Positions 45,240 to 54,670 are shown, counted from the stretch's first letter. The stretch is 64,000 nt of DNA from Pararhizobium_B sp963838155 (GCA_963838155.1 CAWIQE010000038.1:62001-126000); one strand, 5' to 3'. Numbers and translations: made by a program. The notes: generated by a model not told the origin, from the letters alone.

Positions 45240-46807
45240 TGACCGGATCCCACCCGCTGCGGCCCGCGGTTCTTCTCGCCGCCGCAGCGATCCTCGCCGC
45301 ACACCTGGCGCAGGCGCAGGCGCAGGCGCAGAAGCATCCCTCCCCCTCCGTGACGATCCTCGAGGATCCGGCGACGGCGGCCTTCAGGAAGGCGCTGAAC
45401 ACGCTCTCCCCGGCGCTCGCCGCCGCCACGCGCTGGCAGACGACGGGGAAGGACGACGCGGGCGCGCTCACCGCAAGCTCCGTGACGATCGATCTGCCAT
45501 GGAACACGAGCCGCATCGTCGCCGGCCGCCTGACGGTGGGCGACGAGGAGGTCTCCCTCGGCAACGTCCGCCTGGAGAACGCGAAGGGCTCCTTTTCGGC
45601 CGGCACGATCTCCGGCCCGGTCGGCGCGTTCCGCGCCCTCCTCGCCTTCGCGTTCGGCGGCGAGACGGCCGGCACGCCGCTGCCGGCCGCGGCGAGCTCC
45701 ACGCTGCGGGTCGAGAATTTCCGCCTCGCCGCCAAGAAGCGCGACCGGGACGGCGGGCACTTCTCCTCCTCCTGGAGCGGCGCGTCGCTTGCGGTCGACG
45801 GGCTGCGTTGCGCGCCCGGCAAGGCATCGACGGACGCCTGCGCCCTCCTCCTGCTCTCCGGCTTCCGCGCGAAGGCGCTGAACGCCCGCGCGACCTTTGC
45901 GGGCGAAGCGGGCTTGCAGGTCGGCTCGGTGTCCTTCGCGCTGAGCGGCGACGGCAAGGACGACTGGCCCGCCCTCAAGGCACTCTTCTCGAACCTCGCC
46001 CGCAAGCCCGACAGCGCCGGACAGGCCATCGGCGCGGACTTTTCGGTGAAGGATCTGCACCTGACGACGGCGCGGCGCTCCGACGACACCGCCGACGGCG
46101 GGTCGATCGCGCGGGTCGACGTGGACGAGGCCGCGCTCTCGGTGAAACGCGACGCGTCCGGAGGCATACGCTTGCGCGGAACCCTCGCCTCGGACGTCTC
46201 GCCGGTCGCGGCCAAGGGGACGCCGCTCTGGCCGGCGCTCGCCGACGCGGCGAAGAAGACCGGGGCCTCAGAAGACACGCTCCTGCCGATCTCCGCAACC
46301 CTGCAGGCCTCCTACGGCGACGGGCATCTGGCGCTGACGAAACTCTCGGCAAACCTCGCGGGCCTCTTCGACATGGAGGGATCCGCCGACGCGACGGGCC
46401 TGAAGGCGTTCGTCGACGGCACCGCCCAGGCCGGGGACAAGAAGGGCGGCCACGACCTGACGGCGCTGGCCGGGGTCGCCGTCGGCTCCTTCTCCCTCGT
46501 CATGCACGACACGGGCATGTCGGAACTGGTCGAGACCGCCTTCGGCGCCTGGCCGGCCGAGCTTTTGCGCGAAGCCACCGGCACTCCCGAACCGGACGCC
46601 GGCGGAAACGACACCGGCACCGCGAACCTCATGACCCTCATGATGGGCGGCGCCGACATGCGCTCGGGCCTGAAGGCGATCCTCCGCAAGGCGGCGGTCG
46701 AGCGCGCATCGGGCATCCTGGAGGCGCTGAGGAAGGACGGCAAGGTCGACCTGCACTGCGCGTCCACGCCCGCCTGCATCGCGCTGGCGATCGGTTCGAC
46801 GAACTGA
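45239..46807 (+). CDS. Exported hypothetical protein co-transcribed with the PBP
   Basis: A 522-aa protein with a signal peptide (residues 1-27, cleavage near AQA, followed by QAQAQ). The rest is soluble and rich in beta-strand-like alternations with no domain I recognise; two cysteines lie near the end (HCASTPAC). It starts in a TGATG overlap with the PBP stop, so a periplasmic role tied to cell-wall growth is inferred. The high-GC codon use contrasts sharply with the AT-rich gene that follows after 124 nt. Confidence 0.8.
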   Translation: MTGSHPLRPAVLLAAAAILAAHLAQAQAQAQKHPSPSVTILEDPATAAFRKALNTLSPALAAATRWQTTGKDDAGALTASSVTIDLPWNTSRIVAGRLTVGDEEVSLGNVRLENAKGSFSAGTISGPVGAFRALLAFAFGGETAGTPLPAAASSTLRVENFRLAAKKRDRDGGHFSSSWSGASLAVDGLRCAPGKASTDACALLLLSGFRAKALNARATFAGEAGLQVGSVSFALSGDGKDDWPALKALFSNLARKPDSAGQAIGADFSVKDLHLTTARRSDDTADGGSIARVDVDEAALSVKRDASGGIRLRGTLASDVSPVAAKGTPLWPALADAAKKTGASEDTLLPISATLQASYGDGHLALTKLSANLAGLFDMEGSADATGLKAFVDGTAQAGDKKGGHDLTALAGVAVGSFSLVMHDTGMSELVETAFGAWPAELLREATGTPEPDAGGNDTGTANLMTLMMGGADMRSGLKAILRKAAVERASGILEALRKDGKVDLHCASTPACIALAIGSTN

Positions 46808-46846
46808 GAGCCCGGCGCCGCCGCGCCGCAGGAAATCCACCCGGCC

Positions 46847-46890
46847 TGTGCCAAACGCGACATGGAGTCCACCGCCTCCCTCCCTATGCT
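46847..46890 (+). promoter_or_regulatory. Family promoter 1: 16-bp box and -10
   Basis: TGTGCCAAACGCGACA (46847-46862), 22 bp, TATGCT (46885-46890), then 47 nt from the -10 start to the ATG of the first N-rich gene. The same layout precedes four other members. Confidence 0.65.
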
Positions 46891-46931
46891 CCGCCGCGCC
46901 GGAAATCCGGCCATCGAAAAGGAGCAGGGCA

Positions 46932-48641
46932 ATGAGCCGCAATAACATCACCGGAAACAACGGTGGAAATCGAAATATAAACACATTCGGAAACGATCAA
47001 TACAATCAGAACAATAATAACTTTGGACAGAATAGAAATACCAATCAACCACATCAAAACGACTTCCAAATTCCTCAAAACAACCAACAGCAATACTCGC
47101 AAAATTTTCAACCCAATCCGAACGACTTCCAAGCACGACCTGGCACTTTTCTGCCCTACGGTCCGCCGAATCCATCACAATACGGATCGAGTAATAATTA
47201 TACACAACAAAATAACAACGGCTGGCCTTACCAAAAAAACAACAACGGACCTTACCAAAATAACAACGCACACCAGAACAACAATAATTATCAACAAGGC
47301 AATTATCGCAACACCCAGCCAAGCCATCAGACCCCGATGCCATACGACGGAAACCAGACGGAAGCCAGTCGAAAAAGACCATATGGGGACTACACGGGAA
47401 GAAATAATAGCAACAATAATAATAACAGCGTGAATCATCATCCGGTAGATTACTATAACACGATGAACATGTCATTCTATGGAGACAATATTCTTCATCA
47501 TCCGAATTTATATCCGCAGCCAACGCCGTACAACGACGGAAGGCAATTCTTCCCTCAAGATGGCAATCAAACAAAATCTCATCAATACAATGACACCAAT
47601 TTAGATAACCTGAAGACGTTGCTCCATATTGCAACGAACAAAATCGTCGCTGGCGTTGAAAACAAAAAGCCGATAGCACAAGATCACGAGATAGAGAAAA
47701 AACACAAAGAGAAGAAACCCAAGACGGCCGAAGCGCGACACTATCGTTGGCTTAGCGAGAACAAAAATGATAAATTTATAGTCGAAGATGAGGGTAGCCT
47801 TCGATTTCAACTACGCAATGATTACAATCATACGATAAATCGAAATGTTCCAATTGAAAACGATGTCATAGAGATTGGCTCGCGGAATTTCTACAACAAC
47901 GGAACCGACGGAAACAACAACAGTTTTTACGCCAATCCTTACAGCTTGCGCGGAGACAGCGTGCCAATGGGTACGCCGCCACCCCCGCTGGGGCGCACCC
48001 ATACGGTCAGGCCGATCGAGCCGCAGCCCCCCGCCGGCAAGCACATTGGCCCGGCTCGCCCCCGGCACCGCTATGCCCAAAAGAACCCGACCTTCGAAAA
48101 ATGCAAATCAGGCAAAGAAAAATCGCTAACTGAAAAGCAAAATCTTGGATTATTCCGAAGACGAATAAAGCACGCACAGAGGCGCGCCTGCAAATTATTG
48201 GAGGAAGCGGCCGTCGGAAAGGGAGATATCAAAGCGTTGTCGTATCTGATGAAGGACCAGGTATACCACTCCGTGAAGGATCTTCTCGGAGTGGCGCCCG
48301 ACTGGGCTAAAAGCGAAAACGTTTTCGCTGAAAAGTTATCGACTGCCGTTTCCGACAGTATGAAAGACGTCCAAAAATACGCCGAAGACATCAAGTCGCT
48401 ACCGGACTTGTTGCAGAAGGAATTTTCCGCCGCAGAATACGAAATAAACACGGCATTCGAAAGGATGTCCGCACCGGAAGAATTCAAAGAATTCATTCTT
48501 ACGGAAATGAAACTGGAAGCGACAACCATGATAAACGCGGAGATTGGGAAAAACGCCGATTTCCATGTCGAAGCGCTTGTCAAGAAAATCATGGCGGAAA
48601 AGCTTGCGAAATATCTGAAACTCATCGCGTTCTACAAATAG
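46932..48641 (+). CDS. Asn/Gln-rich protein 1 with C-terminal domain A
   Basis: A 569-aa protein of no family I recognise. Residues 1-230 are low-complexity, dominated by Asn, Gln, Tyr and Pro, beginning MSRNNITGNNGG. A short helix (NLDNLKTLLHIATNKI) and a D-V-I-E-I-G-S motif lie in the middle, then a Pro-rich linker. Residues about 404-569 form a predicted helical domain A ending YLKLIAFYK, shared with proteins 2 and 3. No classical signal peptide or membrane segment. ATG 46932 has AAAAGGAG upstream. Base composition is far more AT-rich than the neighbouring PBP operon. The prion-like N-terminus, the paralogs and the type I secretion genes nearby suggest a secreted or assembly-forming protein; that is inference. 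Confidence 0.85.
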   Translation: MSRNNITGNNGGNRNINTFGNDQYNQNNNNFGQNRNTNQPHQNDFQIPQNNQQQYSQNFQPNPNDFQARPGTFLPYGPPNPSQYGSSNNYTQQNNNGWPYQKNNNGPYQNNNAHQNNNNYQQGNYRNTQPSHQTPMPYDGNQTEASRKRPYGDYTGRNNSNNNNNSVNHHPVDYYNTMNMSFYGDNILHHPNLYPQPTPYNDGRQFFPQDGNQTKSHQYNDTNLDNLKTLLHIATNKIVAGVENKKPIAQDHEIEKKHKEKKPKTAEARHYRWLSENKNDKFIVEDEGSLRFQLRNDYNHTINRNVPIENDVIEIGSRNFYNNGTDGNNNSFYANPYSLRGDSVPMGTPPPPLGRTHTVRPIEPQPPAGKHIGPARPRHRYAQKNPTFEKCKSGKEKSLTEKQNLGLFRRRIKHAQRRACKLLEEAAVGKGDIKALSYLMKDQVYHSVKDLLGVAPDWAKSENVFAEKLSTAVSDSMKDVQKYAEDIKSLPDLLQKEFSAAEYEINTAFERMSAPEEFKEFILTEMKLEATTMINAEIGKNADFHVEALVKKIMAEKLAKYLKLIAFYK

Positions 48642-48997
48642 CACGGGAGCATCGGAAACTCGCCGGCGCCGTTGCGGGTTGAGGCCCGGCGGAGCAAGGG
48701 GCCCGGGGCCGGCAGGCGCGCGAGTTTCGCAGCCGGAGCCCCGCGGCGCCGGCAGCGGCGAGATAGGAGGGGCGCGCCCAGGGCGCACACGCTCGCTGCG
48801 ATCGAAGCGACGCCCCACTGGCCTGCCGGCACCGCGGCTCGCCGCTCGCCATCGAGTAAAGAGCGAAACGCGTTTCGAGACCGGACGGCTTCGGCGAGAA
48901 TTCGACCCCGGCTGTGCTAAACATGACAGGGCATCGGTCTCCTTCCTTCTTATGCTCTGCAGCACTGAAGCATGCAATCATCGATGGGGAGCTGGGA
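48642..48997. other. GC-rich spacer between N-rich genes 1 and 2
   Basis: 356 bp, GC-rich, with no supportable gene. Its first 60 bases resemble the first bases after gene 2, indicating that gene and spacer were duplicated together. Its last 90 bases hold the family promoter of gene 2. Confidence 0.6.
48913..48956 (+). promoter_or_regulatory. Family promoter 2: 16-bp box and -10
   Basis: TGTGCTAAACATGACA (48913-48928), 22 bp, TATGCT (48951-48956). The ATG of gene 2 starts 47 nt after the start of the -10, exactly as for gene 1. Confidence 0.65.
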
Positions 48998-50743
48998 ATG
49001 AGCCGCAACAACATCACGGGCAACAACGGCGGATTTCAAAACATAAACACGTCGGGGAACAATTATAATCAACAAAACAATAGCAACCAACGGAATGCTC
49101 AAAATAACCAGCTGCACACTCAAGATAACCAGCAAACACCAGTCGGATATTCTCAAGTTACACCAAGTCAATTTTCAAGAAACTCAAACAATATTCAACC
49201 AAGGCAAAACACCTCTCAAGGGAACACAGGCGTATTCAGGCAGAGGGTTTCGAGTACCCCACAAGATAATACAAATTATGACATTTTCAGCTTTGAGAAT
49301 AACAACTACGATCAACAATATTATAATCAGGATGTAAGCAATCGAAACGAAAGCAACCGGAACAACAGTCGAAATTTCCCGCGGCATGGTGGCAATCAAC
49401 AGACGATCGATCCTCGCATGTCGTACGGGTATTCGTCAAACAATACCAACAACAATAACAATAACATGTCGGCGGAACCCCGATACGCCTTCAACAATTC
49501 ATCAGGAAATATCCATGGTCCCCATCAGCAGAACATGAATCGAGGCGGTCCCGCCTTTCCAAATCCTCCTTTCAGGAACGCAAACGTAAATCAAAATGAC
49601 GGCGTCGAATTGGAGAGGCTGAAGCGGATAATCAGAAGCGCGTTGAATATTGCCATAAATGACGCAATTCAAAGAAACCGCAATCCGTTCGTCAACCAAA
49701 ATCCGACGGCACCGGAACCGACGTTGGAAATCGAAAGAAAAGATCCAGAACGACGGAACGACTATTCACCGGAGCAGCTCGAAACACCCGAACAGGAAGG
49801 CCGCGGCTCCGAACCGAATATTGAGAATGAATTCCGGAACCGGAACATAACTGCGGCTGCAAGTGACAGCGACTTTCCCCAGAATATTGAAGCGGAAGCT
49901 GCCGAAACAGAAGACCGGAACGGGACCACGCCCCACGATATAATCGAGATCGGCTCCGAACGCTCCGACGATAGGAAGGACGAGGAAACCAACAATATTG
50001 TTCAGGGCGCTCCACACCGCCCCCAGGCAGATCGCCAGCCGATCGGTTCGTCACCTCCGCAATACTATTCCTACGTCGTCAGCGCGACGGAGCCGACGCA
50101 ACCCCCGCCTCCCGGCAGGTTCCACAACGCGACCCATTCTCGCAGCCGGCCGGCTCCAAATTTATCCGCGACCCGCGAAAAGCCGGAAGCGACGAGCGAA
50201 AAATCGGCGCCTCGGACCCAAAACTCGCGTCTGGCTGCGAGGAATATGGAGAAGTTCCAGACACGAATAAGACAAGCCGAAAACAAGATGCTTCAGATAA
50301 TGAACGAAGCCGAAATCCCATTAGAGGATAAACGCATCTTTCTGGAGCTGATGAGAACAACGGTCTTCGATTCCGTGAAAGACTTTCTCGAACTTGGCAC
50401 GGACGAGACCGAATGGATCGACGTTTTTGGAGGAAAATTGACGGAAAGTACCGAAGCAACGATGAAAGACGTCGAAAAATATTTCCTGGATATAAAATCT
50501 CTCGATACGATATTGCAGAGGGAAATCAACTCCGCCAAGGACAAATTAAACGCGGCATTGGCCAATACGAGCGCACCGGGAAGTTTAAGCAATTATCTGT
50601 GTGATGAAATAAAAAGCGAGGCGACACACCTCATAAATGCGAAGATCGCGGAAAAAGACGATTTCCGTGTGGAGGATATTGTTCGGGGGATAATTGCGAA
50701 AAAGCTCGAGAAGTATGTGATGATGATTGGATATTTCAAGTAG
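48998..50743 (+). CDS. Asn/Gln-rich protein 2 with C-terminal domain A
   Basis: A 581-aa paralog of protein 1. The start MSRNNITGNNGG is identical over 12 residues. About 220 residues of Asn/Gln/Ser/Tyr-rich low complexity follow, then the middle helix LERLKRIIRSALNIAINDAI, an acidic/Pro stretch with D-I-I-E-I-G-S, and domain A from about residue 417 (MEKFQTRIRQAENK) to the end YVMMIGYFK. Domain A shares a DSVKDFL-like helix, the segment MKDVEKYFLDIKSLDTILQ, the TSAP turn and DDFRVEDIV with protein 1. No signal peptide. ATG 48998 has a GGGGAGCTGGGA leader. Function unknown. Confidence 0.85.
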   Translation: MSRNNITGNNGGFQNINTSGNNYNQQNNSNQRNAQNNQLHTQDNQQTPVGYSQVTPSQFSRNSNNIQPRQNTSQGNTGVFRQRVSSTPQDNTNYDIFSFENNNYDQQYYNQDVSNRNESNRNNSRNFPRHGGNQQTIDPRMSYGYSSNNTNNNNNNMSAEPRYAFNNSSGNIHGPHQQNMNRGGPAFPNPPFRNANVNQNDGVELERLKRIIRSALNIAINDAIQRNRNPFVNQNPTAPEPTLEIERKDPERRNDYSPEQLETPEQEGRGSEPNIENEFRNRNITAAASDSDFPQNIEAEAAETEDRNGTTPHDIIEIGSERSDDRKDEETNNIVQGAPHRPQADRQPIGSSPPQYYSYVVSATEPTQPPPPGRFHNATHSRSRPAPNLSATREKPEATSEKSAPRTQNSRLAARNMEKFQTRIRQAENKMLQIMNEAEIPLEDKRIFLELMRTTVFDSVKDFLELGTDETEWIDVFGGKLTESTEATMKDVEKYFLDIKSLDTILQREINSAKDKLNAALANTSAPGSLSNYLCDEIKSEATHLINAKIAEKDDFRVEDIVRGIIAKKLEKYVMMIGYFK

Positions 50744-51212
50744 CGTCGGTCCACCGAAGATCCTCGCCAGCGCCGTCCGGGTTCGCGCCCGGCGGCGCAC
50801 GGCGCTGAGACCGCCCGCGTGCCGAAGTCCTGACGGCGGGCCGTTGAGCCTTCGCCGGCCACGCTCCGCTCCCGCGCGTCAGCTCCGAATTTTCCGACCA
50901 CGGGCGTGACGGAGATCGGCGCCCGCCCCATGATCTGCGTTTCGCAGCGCCTCGCGCCCCCGCCAGCGGGAGGATGCGCGGCACTTTCCGGCACCCCGCG
51001 ATCGGCCCGTATCGCATCGTCGTGCCCCACTTTCTTCGCGCTGGAACCCGGTTCGACGCAGCCATTGGCCGCAACCCGCGGCCGCGTCGACGACCTGCGG
51101 GACCGCGACGTGGCGGGATTTTTGCGCCGCCTGTGCCAAACATGACATGACCCCGCACCCCATCTGCCTATGCTCGCGGCATTGGAGACTAAGACGATAA
51201 AAGGAATTTTTT
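50744..51212. other. GC-rich spacer between N-rich genes 2 and 3
   Basis: 469 bp, GC-rich, without a supportable gene. It begins with sequence related to the start of the spacer after gene 1 and ends with the family promoter of gene 3. Open frames on the minus strand here cross into unrelated coding DNA and are judged chance. Confidence 0.55.
51132..51174 (+). promoter_or_regulatory. Family promoter 3: 16-bp box and -10
   Basis: TGTGCCAAACATGACA (51132-51147), 21 bp, TATGCT (51169-51174). The gene 3 ATG lies 44 nt after the start of the -10. Confidence 0.65.
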
Positions 51213-52739
51213 ATGAGCCGTAATAATATCACGGACAACAGAAGTATATTTAATACTAATAATCTATCAACCAATAGCGTTTTAATCAATAGTAATAATA
51301 ACGCCCTGAACTTCGACACAAACAGTCGGTCTAGAGCGCCGGTCGTTCGAAGGAGGCCAAACCGTCGTAAGATAGATTTTAAGCCACTCGATATTAAAAA
51401 GCTAAAAAAAACGTACTCTGACCACAATGAAAAGAGCTCCAAGAAACCCAGCGATGGCGATCGAAATAAAAGCACTCAAGGATTCGGGCCGCATAGCGGT
51501 CAGGCCGCTTACCAGAACCCTACGCAGCACCTGTCCATAAGCGGTCGAAACGAACCATACGAAGACACTTCCAACACCACAAGCAACGGCGGCAACGGCC
51601 GTAATGGCCGAGACGACGGAAACAATAACGGTTCCGATCGAAACGTCACGTCGCAAGCATCCCCGCCGTTGGCTCGCAATACGCTCGGCAGCAACAACAA
51701 TGTCCATCAGGCTCCTATCGGTCAAGGCATTTTCACGCCTCAAGTCACCAACGATGCGCGCTCGGACAATCAAGATACGGATCCCGAATTTCAGGCGGAC
51801 AAAGCCTATGTCGAAAAACTGACGAAGTTGATCCGAAGCGAAATGCAAAGCAGCAGCATCCTGATCGGCGATATAAGTTACACCCGCCCGCCTTCCACGA
51901 GCCTGGTGGGACCCGACATCGATATCGATATCGATATCGATAGGATGGCCCCGAACAGGGAGCGCGGTAGCGGAGGAAGCGGGAACGCCAATATTTTCGG
52001 CGACAGTCGGTACGGCCCCCGCGACCACGGCCCGGATACAAATCCCCCGTCACCGGCGGTGGGCCGCCCATCCATCGTCAGCCGCATCGAGCGGAAAACT
52101 CCCCGAATGTCGCCGGGGGCGGTAGCGCGACCCGTTCCCGAAGCCGCCCTGTTGAGGATTTCTCCGGGACCACCCGAGAGCCGGAACGAAAGCGCCCCAA
52201 ATCCAATGCGCTCTTCCGGCCTTGGAAACGAAACAGCGATAATATGAAAAAGCTTTATGATAGAATTGAGAAAGCTGAGAACGAGTTGCTCAAGCAGATG
52301 AACGATACGACTATGGCCACCGGTGATAGATCGCTCTTGTTGATCCGGATGAGAGAACAGGTTCACGGCTCCATGGCGGATCTGATCGATCAGGATCGAA
52401 CGCGATCCGTGACAGAAGAAGTTTTCACCAAGCGCCTATCCGAAAGCCTTTCGAACGCGGTGAAGGATGTCCAAAAGTATATGGCAGACATCAAATCGGT
52501 GCCTGATTTGCTGGAAAAAGAACTCACTGCAGCCACTCCGCGATAAACTTGGCCCTCGGAAAGACGAGCGCGCCCAAGGAATTCGGCGATTTTGTTCGTC
52601 AATCGATCAGAACCGCAGCGAAGACCATGGTAAATTCGGAGCTGGCTAAAAAGCATGACTTCCATGTCGAAGATCTCGTCAAAAAATCGTAGCGGAACAA
52701 CTCGCAAAATATACGAAGGTCGTAGAACTATTCAACTAG
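51213..52739 (+). pseudogene. Asn-rich paralog 3 with domain A, broken by three frameshifts
   Basis: It opens MSRNNITDN with the family promoter and an AAAGGAA ribosome site. The first frame runs to a stop at 52245-52247 (344 aa) and includes the middle helix KLTKLIRSEMQSSSILI. Domain A starts in another frame at ATG 52244 (MKKLYDRIEKAENEL) and runs to LLEKELTAATPR, stop 52546. A third frame continues NLALGKTSAPKEF to HDFHVEDLVKK, and after a lost A in the A-run near 52681-52686 a fourth segment gives IVAEQLAKYTKVVELFN, stop 52737-52739. All parts align in order with proteins 1 and 2, so this is one decayed gene. The ATGA overlap at 52244 could still allow a separate domain-A peptide. Confidence 0.75.
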
Positions 52740-52748
52740 TGGTGCGAT

Positions 52749-52774
52749 CCTAACAGATGGTACCATCTGTTAGG
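52749..52774. repeat. Perfect 26-bp palindrome
   Basis: The 13-base arms (CCTAACAGATGGT and its complement) meet without a loop, 9 nt after the end of pseudogene 3. No T-run follows. It could be a terminator-like hairpin, a protein-binding site or a relic of a mobile-element end. Confidence 0.7.
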
Positions 52775-52906
52775 AAAGTCGCCCCACCAGATCAATAGCT
52801 TGTGGGCTGACTTTTCCATCGGAAGTGTTCTAGCATTCAACCCGCCGGAAACGTCGCCGCAGCCGACCAGGCCGGCACCCGACGGCCCAGGACGCCGAGG
52901 CCACCT

Positions 52907-52937
52907 GGACGCGCAAACCCTTTCGGCTTGCGCGTCC
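52907..52937. terminator. Hairpin with 10-bp arms
   Basis: GGACGCGCAA pairs with TTGCGCGTCC around an 11-nt loop. There is no T-run; a structural or terminator role is uncertain. Confidence 0.35.
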
Positions 52938-53048
52938 GATGCGCCCTGCACTGAGGCGCTCGCAGCTTCATGGCGCAGCCGCTCGCCACACAGCGAACGA
53001 TCAGACCGGTGACAGCGCCCCCGGATTCAACCCAAATCCGCATCCGGC

Positions 53049-53090
53049 TGTAACATACGACACAACGCCATGCCGGCGCCTTGATACGTT
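53049..53090 (+). promoter_or_regulatory. Family promoter 4, degenerate box
   Basis: TGTAACATACGACA (53049-53062; two bases shorter than the other boxes), 22 bp, TACGTT (53085-53090). A codon 47 nt after the start of the -10 is ATA, where genes 1 and 2 have ATG. Confidence 0.5.
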
Positions 53091-53104
53091 ATTGAATGTT
53101 GAAC

Positions 53105-53929
53105 ATGGAAAAATCATTTGAGGAAAATAAAATAAGTCGCCAAAATATTCCTGGAAATAATACAAATAATAACAATTCCGCTTATTATAATAACAACAAC
53201 AACAATAACAATAACAATAACAATAACAATAATAACAATAACCAACATCCAACGGTTGCTAGCTATAGCAATAATAACAACAACGTTAATTTTCAAAACA
53301 ATGTTAATAATATCCAGAACAACTCAAACAGCACGCCTAGGACGGTAAATGAGTTCGTTGACGAGCGACGCTCTAATGGCGGCGTTCTTGCCCGTTATGA
53401 TATCCGAATGACAACGCCGCGACGTGTTGATGTTCAAGACTTTAAGATGCGAACTGCAGTTGACGCTTTCCAGACAAATCTCCGTATTATGAAATATAAC
53501 GATGATGCAATTTTCTATTTCGGTTCTAAATTTGTATACGACATAAGAGAGTGTATTTTAACAAAGCTCGTCAAGGCTGGCACTAAAAAGGCGAATAAAA
53601 AACACGATCAAATCGTCGATGATGCGATCTCTGAAACAGTAAAGAGATATTCTTATCCGTCGGATAAGGAAAAAAAGGCTTATATCGACGCCGTAATGAC
53701 GACTGTCCGGCGAGATATCAGCGTACATCTTAGAACACTTAGCGACGATGAAATCGAAAAAAAGATAAAAATTGTAGAGGGCAATATATTAACTCAGGTT
53801 GATAAAATAATGGAAAGCAATAAGGGTGCTCCTTATCAGCCTGTCTTGATTACATGTGCAAAAAATGAGACTGACACTTATTTGAAAGCCCTCGAGGACG
53901 CTAATCGTCAGGAAAGCCAATCGGGTTGA
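53105..53929 (+). CDS. Asn-rich protein 4 with C-terminal domain B
   Basis: A 274-aa AT-rich protein. It reads MEKSFEENK and then ISRQNIPGNN, the latter matching MSRNNITGNN of proteins 1 and 2 with Ile in place of the initiator Met. A pure tract of 18 Asn (53189-53242, only AAT/AAC codons) follows. The C-terminal part (about 80-270) is a different domain, B: LARYDIR, a helix around YFGSKFVYDIRECI, and VMTTVRRDISVHLRTLSDDE. Similar landmarks occur in proteins 5 and 6. ATG 53105 is used because the family start position is now ATA; the ATG at 53096 would be too close to the promoter. No signal peptide. Function unknown. Confidence 0.75.
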   Translation: MEKSFEENKISRQNIPGNNTNNNNSAYYNNNNNNNNNNNNNNNNNNQHPTVASYSNNNNNVNFQNNVNNIQNNSNSTPRTVNEFVDERRSNGGVLARYDIRMTTPRRVDVQDFKMRTAVDAFQTNLRIMKYNDDAIFYFGSKFVYDIRECILTKLVKAGTKKANKKHDQIVDDAISETVKRYSYPSDKEKKAYIDAVMTTVRRDISVHLRTLSDDEIEKKIKIVEGNILTQVDKIMESNKGAPYQPVLITCAKNETDTYLKALEDANRQESQSG

Positions 53930-54026
53930 AAAGCCGGGCGGAAATCCATTCCTGGGCCTTCGACCGATCGCGCTTTCGCAATCCGCGGAGACGACCGTTC
54001 GCATCGGTTCTCCTTTACGGACCCGA

Positions 54027-54060
54027 CGGACCCCGGCGAGCGCCGCGCGCTCGCCGGGTC
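54027..54060. terminator. GC-rich hairpin after gene 4
   Basis: A long stem (GGACC.CGGCGAGCGC with GCGCTCGCCGGGTCC, one bulged C, 3-nt loop), about 100 nt after the gene 4 stop. No T-run. Confidence 0.4.
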
Positions 54061-54439
54061 CGGCGGCAATAGCGCGGCCGTTAAAGGTTCGCGCATGGTG
54101 ACTCGTCCTAATGCCCGCCACGGCTGCTTCCCCCGAATATCGTCTCTAACGGGTCCAGTTCGAACAATGGAAACTCCCCGATAATTTCCGTTTTTTCGGC
54201 TAACGATACCTCGGACATTGCCGCATGTCGTCTTCCAGGGCGAATGAAAACCTTTTGCGTTCTGGCCGCCGTGAAGTAAAGCTTCCGAAGTACCCGAAAT
54301 ATTTGTCATGCTAGTGATACGGCGTTACAAAAATCCATCACCGAAAAATAGAAATTAAGAGATTCGAGGATATATTCGGCAATAGGCGCCTGAGTCCAGG
54401 AAATGAATTTAGAGATGACGGCGCGTGCTTGCCGTAAAT

Positions 54440-54556
54440 CCTGGAGATCGACGCCAAAGGTGAAGACGATTTCGACGGCGAGCTGCTGGACAGATAGTCC
54501 TAGAAGCCGTCAAGTCGACATTCGACGATTACGTCGCGAAAATGGAAGCCGACTGA
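54440..54556 (+). pseudogene. Possible debris of a domain-A gene
   Basis: Two short in-order frames read LEIDAKGEDDFDGELLD and LEAVKSTFDDYVAKMEAD, separated by a stop and a frame change. They weakly resemble the end of domain A (AKIAEKDDFRVED...EKYV). The resemblance is slight and could be chance. Confidence 0.25.
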
Positions 54557-54670
54557 GCCACGACGCCCGTCTCTCTCCGTACCTCCTGACGGAGACGTCC
54601 GTTCGCATCCATACCAATTGACGTCTCTCTTTCCCGCGGCGATCCGATCAAGATCGCTCAACGAAAACGA

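Larger units (their letters stand above)
52740..53104. other. Spacer between genes 3 and 4
   Basis: 365 bp with no supportable gene. It holds a perfect 26-bp palindrome (52749-52774), a hairpin with 10-bp arms (52907-52937) and the family promoter of gene 4. Confidence 0.6.

Noticed and set aside
50593..51475. Minus-strand frames in the spacer before N-rich gene 3
   Set aside because: They run into the coding DNA of genes 2 and 3, lack ribosome sites and are not matched in the spacer between genes 1 and 2.
46932..53929. Prophage or phage tail-fibre origin of the N-rich genes
   Set aside because: No phage structural, integrase or lysis genes, no tRNA-flanked attachment repeats, and each gene has its own promoter.
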